From RGIG1681 sp045596905 (GTDB lineage: Bacteria; Bacillota; Clostridia; Christensenellales; UBA1242): a DNA stretch of 5,343 bases. Made by a program: the position numbers and the translations under genes. Positions 1-4,912 of this stretch are shown here, one piece after another. Positions within the stretch are counted from its first letter, which is position 1. Every line of letters begins with the position of its first letter. Where the stretch lies: contig JAZODG010000030.1 in the NCBI GenBank assembly GCA_045596905.1, positions 1-5,343 of the forward strand. Direction: 5' to 3'. The notes beneath the pieces are model-generated. The model was given only the letters and a program-made list of their open reading frames with translations. It was not told the DNA's origin and searched no databases.

Positions 1-115
1 AGAGCAGTCTTATTTTGACTGCCCCAAATTTAAACCGTCTCTATGTTTATTTTGATTTTTTAGCCTTAAACATTTTTGACTCCCCAACAAACTCCCCCGA
101 AAAACATTTTGCCTG
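1..115. other. Left-edge intergenic stretch, no supported gene
   Basis: I see no credible gene here. Two small structures are visible. One is a perfect 6-bp inverted repeat, GCAGTC (4-9) and GACTGC (17-22), with a 7-nt loop. It has no T-run on the plus strand, and the minus-strand continuation lies outside the window, so it could be the end of a minus-oriented terminator. The other is an imperfect direct repeat of TTTTGACT(G)CCCCAA at 13-27 and 74-87. One plus frame is open from the edge to a TGA at 117-119, but its translation (38 residues, no recognisable motif) does not look like a protein end, and all confident genes here use TAA. Confidence 0.4.
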
Positions 116-144
116 TTGAAAAAATTTATAAATTAATGTAAAAT
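116..144 (+). promoter_or_regulatory. Putative sigma-A promoter, first of two tandem units
   Basis: TTGAAA (116-121) and TAAAAT (139-144) are separated by exactly 17 bp, which is good housekeeping-sigma geometry. Transcription would start near 151-152. That is immediately before an AT-rich inverted repeat ending in a T-run (154-209), so the transcript might be very short or subject to read-through control. The surrounding DNA is very AT-rich, so chance matches are expected and confidence is moderate. Confidence 0.45.
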
Positions 145-151
145 TCTAATT

Positions 152-209
152 AGATAAAGTTAATTACGAATTATACAAATTGTATTTTATCGGCAACTTT
201 ATTTTTTTT
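152..209 (+). ncRNA. Possible short structured transcript or attenuator (unit 1)
   Basis: Just downstream of the 116-144 promoter, ATAAAGTT (154-161) is complementary over 8 bp to AACTTTAT (195-202), and T203-T209 follows directly. Inside, ATACAA (173-178) and TTGTAT (180-185) form a second inverted repeat around a single A. The overall shape is a closing stem plus inner stem plus T-run. The closing stem has only one G-C pair, so stability is doubtful and this may be chance in AT-rich DNA. It is reported mainly because unit 2 repeats the same arrangement with stronger pairing. Confidence 0.25.
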
Positions 210-210
210 A

Positions 211-238
211 TTGCTTTTTGCAATTTATTATTTATAAT
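211..238 (+). promoter_or_regulatory. Putative sigma-A promoter, second tandem unit
   Basis: TTGCTT (211-216) and a perfect TATAAT (233-238) are separated by 16 bp. The predicted start near 245 falls two bases before the structured segment at 247-295. This is the better of the two promoters upstream of trmL and the likely source of its message, if polymerase reads through the structured leader. Confidence 0.55.
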
Positions 239-246
239 ATAAGTAT

Positions 247-301
247 ATCAACCAAGCCCAAAAGGCATTTAAAGGCGTGAGCCACACGGGTTGATTTTTT
301 T
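247..301 (+). ncRNA. Structured leader RNA or small RNA with U-run, upstream of trmL
   Basis: ATCAACC (247-253) pairs perfectly with GGTTGAT (289-295), and a T-run (295-301) follows at once. The enclosed sequence holds two small G-C hairpins: GCC (256-258) with GGC (264-266), and GGC (274-276) with GCC (281-283) around a GTGA loop. This gives a three-way-junction fold of about 50 nt closed by a terminator-like stem, starting almost at the predicted transcription start. It could be a terminated small RNA, a transcription attenuator or a compact riboswitch controlling trmL, or simply a terminator. I compared it from memory with common riboswitch cores (TPP, SAM, preQ1, c-di-GMP, ZTP, guanidine, fluoride) and could not assign it. 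Confidence 0.45.
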
Positions 302-353
302 ATTGCTTTGAAAGTTAAATTTAAACTAAATTTTGTATACTACCCTATTATTC

Positions 354-360
354 AAGGAGT
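354..360 (+). promoter_or_regulatory. Ribosome binding site of trmL (fixes the start)
   Basis: AAGGAGT lies just upstream of the ATG at 365. This favours that ATG over the in-frame TTG at 308, which has no Shine-Dalgarno sequence and would add 19 residues not expected at the N-terminus of this family. A possible -10 element, TATACT (336-341), sits upstream without a well-placed -35. Confidence 0.85.
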
Positions 361-364
361 TAAA

Positions 365-868
365 ATGGTTAATATTGTTTTGGTTGAGCCAGAGATTCCA
401 CAAAACGCTGGAAACATTGTTAGAACATGCGCTGCAATTGGTGCAAAACTTTATATGGTTAAGCCACTTGGCTTTATCATGGACGACAAGCACTTCAAAC
501 GTGCAGGTATGGACTATCTTGATTTTGCAAACGTTTCAGTTGTTGATTCATTCCAAGAAATTTTAGATGCAAACAAAGACGCATGCTTTTATTATGCTAG
601 TACAAAGTCACAAAAAAATTATTGTGAAGTAAATTACCCTGACGGCTGTTTTATTGTTTTTGGAAAAGAAAGCTATGGTTTGAGTGAAAACATACTCAAA
701 CACAATTATGACAAATGTATCAGAATCCCAATGAATGCAAAAGCAAGAAGCCTTAACCTTTCAAATTCCGTTGCAATCATTGCATATGAAGCCATGCGCC
801 AACAGAATTTTGACTCACTCAAAGAATTTGGCGAACTAACAGGCAGAAGCGAAAATGACAACTATTAA
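365..868 (+). CDS. trmL: tRNA (cytidine/uridine(34)-2'-O)-methyltransferase TrmL (YibK-type SPOUT)
   Basis: TrmL transfers a methyl group from S-adenosylmethionine to the 2'-oxygen of the wobble nucleotide of certain leucine tRNAs in the cytoplasm. The 167-residue product has the usual single-domain length of about 155-170. Family motifs appear in order: PEIPQNAGNIVR at residues 9-20 (NTGN is commoner than NAGN), KPLGF at 33-37, FGKESYGL at 99-106, and the C-terminal knot segment IRIPM...RSLNLSNSVAI at 119-138, followed by YEAMRQ at 141-146. The glycine loop and RSLNLSNS segment form the trefoil-knot SAM site of SPOUT enzymes. The ATG at 365 is chosen for its AAGGAG site. The gene stands alone, ends in a hairpin terminator shared with the convergent metallopeptidase gene, and has a structured leader upstream. 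Function is assigned by motif similarity, and substrate choice is inherited from the family. Confidence 0.95.
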   Translation: MVNIVLVEPEIPQNAGNIVRTCAAIGAKLYMVKPLGFIMDDKHFKRAGMDYLDFANVSVVDSFQEILDANKDACFYYASTKSQKNYCEVNYPDGCFIVFGKESYGLSENILKHNYDKCIRIPMNAKARSLNLSNSVAIIAYEAMRQQNFDSLKEFGELTGRSENDNY

Positions 869-901
869 AAAAGACCACCGATTTGGTGGTCTTTTATTTT
901 T
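867..901. terminator. Bidirectional terminator between trmL and the metallopeptidase gene
   Basis: AAGACCACC (871-879) pairs with GGTGGTCTT (885-893) around the loop GATTT. T-rich sequence follows on the plus strand (892-901), and the A-run at 867-872 gives a T-run on the minus strand. It begins at the trmL stop codon and abuts the stop of the convergent gene, so it can serve both. Confidence 0.9.
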
Positions 902-1571
902 GTTTGTATAGTCCAAGCAAAAAACTATATTCTTTAATTTCTTTCTTTTGTTTTTCATACTCTGGCAAAAATCTTGCAACAAGACTCCAAAAGTCTTTGC
1001 TGTGATTCATTTGTTTCAAGTGGCAAAGTTCATGAACAATGACATAGTCAATAATTTTTGGTGGAAGCATCACAACTCTCCAGTTTAAGTGAATCGTTCC
1101 AAAGCTGTTGCATGAACCCCACCTGCCTTTGCTGTCACTGAATTTGAGTGCAGTTGATTTTAACTTAATCTTTTCTTCAATAAATTGCAATCTCTCAGAC
1201 AAAACCTTTTTTGCAACCTTTTTATACCATAACACCAAGGTTCTTAAAACCTTGCTATCATCAACTTTAGTTGGGATTACAATTTCAAACTTATCATTTG
1301 TTTCAATTTGCTTAACCTGAGATTTTAAAACCTTATATCTATTTCCAAACAATAAAAACTTCTCTAAAGACAAAATGTCTTCAAATTTGTTTTTATTCTC
1401 TTTCACAATAGAAAGCTTTTCACGAATCCATGCTTGCTTGTCTTCAATAAACTTGTTAATCATTCTGTCGCTCATTGATATAGGCGCCTTAACAATAATG
1501 TTTCCGTCTTTGAGCACAGTTAGTGAAAGCGTTTTTCTCTTTGATCTTTCAATATAATCTGGAACTATCAT
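894..1571 (-). CDS. YgjP-like M48-family zinc metallopeptidase (DUF45)
   Basis: This is a predicted zinc-dependent peptidase of the YgjP/DUF45 (SprT-like) group. Substrates are poorly known and a cytoplasmic location is expected, because no signal peptide or membrane helix is seen. In the 225-residue product the signature lies in the C-terminal half: RWGSC at 150-154, LNWR near 162-165, then the zinc site HELCH at 180-184, with His180 and His184 as ligands and Glu181 catalytic. NHSKDFW follows at 189-195, whose His190 is the probable third ligand. The ATG at 1571 is preferred because AGGAG (1581-1577) precedes it at good spacing. A longer frame to a TTG at 1610 lacks such a site and its extra codons overlap the apparent promoter. 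Family length is about 230-250, so the protein looks complete. It is transcribed divergently from the PadR-membrane gene and convergently with trmL. Confidence 0.92.
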   Translation of the reverse strand: MIVPDYIERSKRKTLSLTVLKDGNIIVKAPISMSDRMINKFIEDKQAWIREKLSIVKENKNKFEDILSLEKFLLFGNRYKVLKSQVKQIETNDKFEIVIPTKVDDSKVLRTLVLWYKKVAKKVLSERLQFIEEKIKLKSTALKFSDSKGRWGSCNSFGTIHLNWRVVMLPPKIIDYVIVHELCHLKQMNHSKDFWSLVARFLPEYEKQKKEIKEYSFLLGLYKQK

Positions 1572-1574
1572 ATT

Positions 1575-1581
1575 CTCTCCT
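1575..1581 (-). promoter_or_regulatory. Ribosome binding site of the metallopeptidase gene
   Basis: On the minus strand AGGAGAG (1581 down to 1575) precedes the ATG at 1571, with 5 nt between AGGAG and the start codon. This is the main reason for rejecting the upstream TTG at 1610. Confidence 0.85.
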
Positions 1582-1589
1582 AGAAAAAT

Positions 1590-1618
1590 ATTATACTCAA
1601 TTTTATCCAAAAATTAAA
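1590..1618 (-). promoter_or_regulatory. Putative promoter of the metallopeptidase gene
   Basis: A perfect TATAAT reads on the minus strand at 1595-1590. The hexamer 17 bp upstream, TTTAAT (1618-1613), is a weak -35. Transcription would start about 12 nt before the ATG, leaving just enough leader for the AGGAGAG site. The -10 is convincing and the -35 is not. Confidence 0.4.
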
Positions 1619-1634
1619 CAAAAACAAGCACTCA

Positions 1635-1648
1635 AAAACTTAAGTTTT
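1635..1648. repeat. 14-bp perfect palindrome in the divergent intergenic region
   Basis: AAAACTTAAGTTTT is a perfect inverted repeat lying between the divergent promoters. It may be a protein-binding site for one of the two genes. It lacks a T-run and sits upstream of both genes, so it is not a terminator. Chance in AT-rich sequence is possible. Confidence 0.3.
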
Positions 1649-1700
1649 GTTTTATTTATAATTATATAATAATTTATTGTCGCAAAAATACCGATTTTAT

Positions 1701-1730
1701 TTGACTTAGGTAATTATAAAAGACTATTAT
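1701..1730 (+). promoter_or_regulatory. Promoter of the PadR-membrane gene with overlapping inverted repeat
   Basis: TTGACT (1701-1706) and TATTAT (1725-1730) are spaced by 18 bp. The -10 lies within an inverted repeat, ACTAT-TATT-ATAGT (1723-1736). The octamer ATTATAAA occurs at 1713-1720 and again at 1744-1751, 31 bp apart or about three helical turns. Repeats placed on a promoter are what an autoregulating PadR protein would be expected to bind, but this is inference. The untranslated leader would be about 50 nt. Confidence 0.55.
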
Positions 1731-1773
1731 TATAGTATCTAATATTATAAATTTTTGCACAAAATAAAATCAA

Positions 1774-1779
1774 AGGAAA
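1774..1779 (+). promoter_or_regulatory. Ribosome binding site of the PadR-membrane gene
   Basis: AGGAAA lies within AAAGGAAAG, 7 nt before the ATG at 1787. It supports this start, which also places the N-terminus exactly where PadR domains normally begin. Confidence 0.75.
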
Positions 1780-1786
1780 GATTCAG

Positions 1787-4321
1787 ATGCGTAATATCGA
1801 TAGTGATTTGATTCGTGGAAACATTGACACGATTATTCTTAAGACCATGCTTGAAGAAGATAAATATGGTTTGGATATTATAAAGGAAGTTGAAGAGCGT
1901 TCAAGTGGAACTTATGAACTCAAACAACCTACTCTTTATAGCTGTTTAAAACGTCTTGAAAATCAACAACTTATCTCTTCATACTGGCAAGATAGTGACA
2001 TTGGTGGCAGACGCCATTATTATAAACTCACAGACAAGGGCCGTGAATTTTATGCTCAAAAACAAGAAGAATGGGCAAAGTCAAAATTTATCATCGACAA
2101 CCTTTTAAGCAACTATGACTATGAAGAATATAGGCTTGTTAAGAAAGATGAATATGACCAAATGAAACAAGGCAAACCAGCACCTGCCCAAATTTATTCA
2201 GAATCAGAAACCCCGATAAATTCAGAAGTTGAAAGTGCTATGTCTGACAATACTATGTCTGACACAGCAGTAGAAAACACCGATGATTTAGAAACTGAAG
2301 AACCTGAAACAACTGAGACAAAAACTCCTGAAAGCTTAGATGAACTTTTGGCTGGCGAAACCTATGACCAACTTGTTTCAATCATTGATAGGTTTAGCTA
2401 TAAGCATGAAGAAGATTCAGATAAAACTGAAACTGCCCCAACCGACCCTGTTTTCAACTTCTCAATGGACGAACATTTTGATGACGACCACGAACATGAT
2501 GAAGACTTTGATGAAAATATTAGTGAAAAATTTGATAAAGAAGATGAAGACCTTGAATATCAAGCACACGACTTCTTTGCAACTGAAGACTCAACCGAAG
2601 AAAATGAAGAATCTGAAGAACTTGAAGAGCCTGAAGACAACTCACCTGTTTACTTTGAACAAACAGAAGTTGAAGAGCCTGAAGTTCAAAACACTGTAAC
2701 ATATGAACAAGCTGACCAAACAAACAATGAACTCAATATTCTCAGAAGCTTGCATGCTCAAGAAGACGAAGAAATCAACACATATTATGGTGACCAAAAA
2801 TCATATGTTAATCATTTAAACCAAGACTTTGAAACTCATCAAGAAAACTTGCTTGATGACTCACTTTACTCAAACAATAACGAACTTAACGAAACACTCA
2901 ATAATTTCAATGAGAACATTTCAAAACTCAATAATTTCAATACTAGCGAATTAGCAAGTCAAGATGAAGAACCTGAACAAGAAGACTTTGTCTTAGAAAA
3001 CACTGAAATCCGTGAAGAATTCCATAATGACGATTCTCATGACTGGAATCCTGAAGATATTGAAGAACCTGAAGTTGATGAACTTGATGAACTCAAAACA
3101 TTGAATCCAAATTCTTCAACAGGCTTCTTTAAGAGCTATGACGACACAAACTATTCAAAAACTTCAACAAAAGACTTGATTAGTTCACTAAACAAAACCG
3201 AAGCTGTTTTCGATGACGAATCTGATTCTTCAGATGCAGGTTTTGAAGAAACTTCAAGACATGACCCATATGAAGACTATTTCTCTTCAAAAAGTGATTC
3301 TTATTTTGAAAACATGTTTGGACCATCTTCTGCTAACAACAAAACAGAAGAAACCGAAGATGTTGAAGAACTTAGCTACAACTTTGGTGGATATGAAGAA
3401 GAAAACGAACCAACCTTTGCCGAAGACAATGACGAAGACTTGGACGATTTAGTATACAAGCCACTATCTCAAAAAGAAACCTGCAACGTTGTTTCACGTG
3501 AGACAACTTCTGGCGACACTTTTGAAACACGCAACCCTGATTGTTTTGTTGATTTTAGAAGCAATACCGACCACAAATACGAACAAACAAACTTTGATGA
3601 TATCAACAAAATCATCTCAAACAACGCAACAACAACATTTAGTTATGACGACGCAATCTTTGCTCCACTTGAAGTTAAACCAACAGCAAGTTACAAAGAA
3701 AAACTCTCTGGACTTTCAGCTTATTCAAAGGTTTCACTTGATGATGAACAACCAAAAAATAATGAAGAAGCTATCATGAAAGCCAAGGATATTGCTGAGC
3801 TTACAAAAGAATTTGAACAAGAAGGCATTGTTGTTAAAGAACACTATAAAAATACAACAGCAAAAAACTTTGATAGATCTTATCTTTTGACAAACAAGAT
3901 TCAACTTGTTAAAAGCATGATTTTGTTCTTTGGTTATATCTTCTTGCTTTCAGCTGTATATATCGTGCTTAACAACACCGGCTTTAAAGACACATTTGGT
4001 TTCTCTATCAAATATTTCCTTTATGGCTTTATTCCATTTGCTGTTATCATGCTTTATAGAGTGGCAATGTTCCTTATAAACCCATATAAAAAATCCCCTG
4101 CTAAATACGCATCAAGGATTATGGTGTTTATTTCAATTATTATTGCGATTCAGTTGTTGCTTATCACATACTGTGTCAACTTGCAACTTGGATTCTATAG
4201 TTTCTCTCAACAAGGCTACAACCACTTGCTTTGGTTGATTCCAACAATGATTTCATTTGCTCCAATAATTGATAATCTCATTTATATGGCGCTTTATAAC
4301 TCAAAGAATTTCCATGTATAA
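1787..4321 (+). CDS. PadR-type winged-helix protein fused to a long acidic linker and four membrane helices
   Basis: This 844-residue protein has three parts. Residues 1-107 are a PadR winged helix: the N-terminal helix, KYGLDIIKEV at 26-35, the recognition-helix segment PTLYSCLKRLE at 48-58, the wing GGRRHYYKLTDKG at 73-85, and a closing helix. Residues 110 to about 700 are acidic, low-complexity and probably disordered. In 221-300, 36 of 80 residues are Asp/Glu and only 2 are Lys/Arg, and the motif EEPE occurs five times. A less acidic juxtamembrane part, 630-700, contains a likely helix (AIMKAKDIAELTKEFEQEG). Residues 706-728, 742-763, 776-797 and 812-835 are predicted membrane helices. 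Ordinary PadR regulators have about 110-180 residues and act on phenolic-stress, transporter or cell-envelope genes. Here a membrane-tethered DNA-binding protein is inferred, with target and signal unknown. The frame is intact, so this is a true fusion rather than a frameshift. The gene is monocistronic between its promoter and the 4321 terminator and encloses a parS-like site. Confidence 0.85.
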   Translation: MRNIDSDLIRGNIDTIILKTMLEEDKYGLDIIKEVEERSSGTYELKQPTLYSCLKRLENQQLISSYWQDSDIGGRRHYYKLTDKGREFYAQKQEEWAKSKFIIDNLLSNYDYEEYRLVKKDEYDQMKQGKPAPAQIYSESETPINSEVESAMSDNTMSDTAVENTDDLETEEPETTETKTPESLDELLAGETYDQLVSIIDRFSYKHEEDSDKTETAPTDPVFNFSMDEHFDDDHEHDEDFDENISEKFDKEDEDLEYQAHDFFATEDSTEENEESEELEEPEDNSPVYFEQTEVEEPEVQNTVTYEQADQTNNELNILRSLHAQEDEEINTYYGDQKSYVNHLNQDFETHQENLLDDSLYSNNNELNETLNNFNENISKLNNFNTSELASQDEEPEQEDFVLENTEIREEFHNDDSHDWNPEDIEEPEVDELDELKTLNPNSSTGFFKSYDDTNYSKTSTKDLISSLNKTEAVFDDESDSSDAGFEETSRHDPYEDYFSSKSDSYFENMFGPSSANNKTEETEDVEELSYNFGGYEEENEPTFAEDNDEDLDDLVYKPLSQKETCNVVSRETTSGDTFETRNPDCFVDFRSNTDHKYEQTNFDDINKIISNNATTTFSYDDAIFAPLEVKPTASYKEKLSGLSAYSKVSLDDEQPKNNEEAIMKAKDIAELTKEFEQEGIVVKEHYKNTTAKNFDRSYLLTNKIQLVKSMILFFGYIFLLSAVYIVLNNTGFKDTFGFSIKYFLYGFIPFAVIMLYRVAMFLINPYKKSPAKYASRIMVFISIIIAIQLLLITYCVNLQLGFYSFSQQGYNHLLWLIPTMISFAPIIDNLIYMALYNSKNFHV
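2896..2941 (+). repeat. 16-bp direct repeat inside the acidic linker
   Basis: ACTCAATAATTTCAAT occurs at 2896-2911 and identically at 2926-2941, a 30-bp period. In protein it gives LNNFN twice, ten residues apart (371-375 and 381-385), in an Asn-rich patch. The in-frame period suggests a local duplication contributing to linker length variation. Confidence 0.7.
3490..3505. promoter_or_regulatory. parS-like ParB-binding site within the coding sequence
   Basis: TGTTTCACGTGAGACA matches the bacterial chromosomal parS consensus TGTTTCACGTGAAACA at 15 of 16 positions. The single difference is G at 3502. The symmetry extends to 20 bp (3488-3507), with nine of ten base pairs palindromic. ParB (Spo0J) loads at such sites near the replication origin, spreads, and recruits SMC for chromosome segregation. 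The site encodes V-V-S-R-E-T in the linker of the PadR-membrane protein. It sits beside the linker's only cysteines (566 and 586), in a patch less acidic than its surroundings. The mismatched base is the third position of a GAG Glu codon, so GAA would be synonymous and give the exact consensus. ParB occupancy is not shown by sequence alone. Confidence 0.7.
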
Positions 4322-4357
4322 AAAAATTAGGAAGATTGATTCTTCCTAATTTTTTTT
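4321..4357. terminator. Bidirectional terminator between the PadR-membrane gene and rnhA
   Basis: A long hairpin pairs 4325-4335 (AATTAGGAAGA) with 4341-4351 (TCTTCCTAATT) around the loop TTGAT. It is flanked by an A-run (4320-4326) and a T-run (4350-4357), so it works on both strands. It begins at the last base of the PadR-membrane stop codon and overlaps the rnhA stop (4358-4356). Confidence 0.92.
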
Positions 4358-4814
4358 ATTCTTCACTGCCATGCATTGCAATTTCGCCAGTTGCAAGTGC
4401 GTCACAACGATTGTTATAAGGATTGTCTGCGTGACCTTTAACCTTTATAAAAGTTACGTTATGTTCCATTAAAAGTGCATCAAGCTTTAACCACAAGTCT
4501 ATATTTTTCACAGGCTTTTTGTCAGAACCCTTCCAACCATTCGCCTTCCAGTTCTCAAGCCAGCCTTGATTGATTGCATTCACAACATATGCTGAGTCTG
4601 AGTATAGCTCAACATTGCATTGCTTTTTGAGTTTAGATAGTGCAACAATAACAGCTGTGAGCTCCATTTTATTGTTGGTTGTTTCTTTCTCAAAACCCGA
4701 AAATTCCTTCTTTTTGCCGTCACACATCAAAATTGCACCCCAGCCACCAGCTCCTGGATTTCCTGAGCATGCACCGTCTGTGTAGATTGTTACATTAAAT
4801 TCTTTATTTTCCAT
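4356..4814 (-). CDS. rnhA: Ribonuclease HI
   Basis: RNase HI cuts the RNA strand of RNA-DNA hybrids with two metal ions, removing primers and R-loops in the cytoplasm. With the start at 4814 (152 residues), all active-site residues are present: Asp13 in YTDGACSGNPG, Glu51 in KMEL, Asp73 in SDSAYV, His128 in KGHA and Asp138 in NNRCDALA. Each is offset by three or four from Escherichia coli D10/E48/D70/H124/D134. The basic handle-like segment WKANGWKGSDKKPVKN (about 89-104) is also kept, so this is the bacterial HI type. Two in-frame ATGs exist, at 4820 and 4814, neither with a clear Shine-Dalgarno sequence. The predicted promoter puts the transcript start at or near 4814, so the shorter start is chosen; the 154-residue form remains possible. 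The gene is monocistronic, convergent with the PadR-membrane gene and divergent from tRNA-Trp. Confidence 0.95.
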   Translation of the reverse strand: MENKEFNVTIYTDGACSGNPGAGGWGAILMCDGKKKEFSGFEKETTNNKMELTAVIVALSKLKKQCNVELYSDSAYVVNAINQGWLENWKANGWKGSDKKPVKNIDLWLKLDALLMEHNVTFIKVKGHADNPYNNRCDALATGEIAMHGSEE

Positions 4815-4820
4815 ATACAT

Positions 4821-4850
4821 ATATTAACACCAAAATATGTGATATATCAA
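4821..4850 (-). promoter_or_regulatory. Putative rnhA promoter abutting the start codon
   Basis: On the minus strand TTGATA (4850-4845) and TAATAT (4826-4821) are separated by 18 bp, and the -10 carries an extended TGT in front. The expected start point, 6-7 nt downstream, falls at about 4814, which is the A of the second in-frame ATG. The message may therefore have essentially no leader. AT-rich DNA makes alternative placements possible. Confidence 0.45.
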
Positions 4851-4869
4851 ACATTTTGTCATAAAAACA

Positions 4870-4899
4870 TTGACAAAAATTTTCACTTTGTGCTATAAT
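4870..4899 (+). promoter_or_regulatory. Strong promoter of tRNA-Trp
   Basis: Perfect TTGACA (4870-4875) and perfect TATAAT (4894-4899) are spaced by 18 bp, with an extended -10 TGC (4891-4893). The start near 4906 leaves only a short 5' trailer before the tRNA at 4913. Consensus strength fits a stable RNA gene. Confidence 0.92.
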
Positions 4900-4912
4900 C
4901 TCACTTGTACAT

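Noticed and set aside
52..84. Eight-codon minus-strand frame with a GGGGAG site upstream
   Set aside because: It is too short to support as a gene, and no promoter or repeat of the pattern elsewhere backs it.
3..119. Open plus frame from the window edge to a TGA at 117
   Set aside because: The 38-residue translation shows no motif and a composition unlike the confident proteins, and it is best read as chance.
308..364. N-terminal extension of TrmL from a TTG at 308
   Set aside because: It has no ribosome binding site, while the ATG at 365 has AAGGAG at proper spacing and gives the normal TrmL N-terminus.
1572..1610. Longer metallopeptidase start at a TTG (1610, minus strand)
   Set aside because: The ATG at 1571 has AGGAG directly upstream, and the extension would run through the TATAAT at 1595-1590.
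2340..3779. Long secondary frames within the PadR-membrane gene on both strands
   Set aside because: They are shadows produced by the repetitive GAA/GAC codons of the acidic linker, and none has a ribosome binding site or recognisable domain. The one starting at 3489 reads MFHVRQ only because it overlaps the parS-like site.
1787..4321. Frameshift or assembly artefact joining a PadR gene to an unrelated membrane protein gene
   Set aside because: The frame is continuous with uniform codon use. There is no internal ribosome binding site plus start before the membrane part, and the linker shares motifs along its length.
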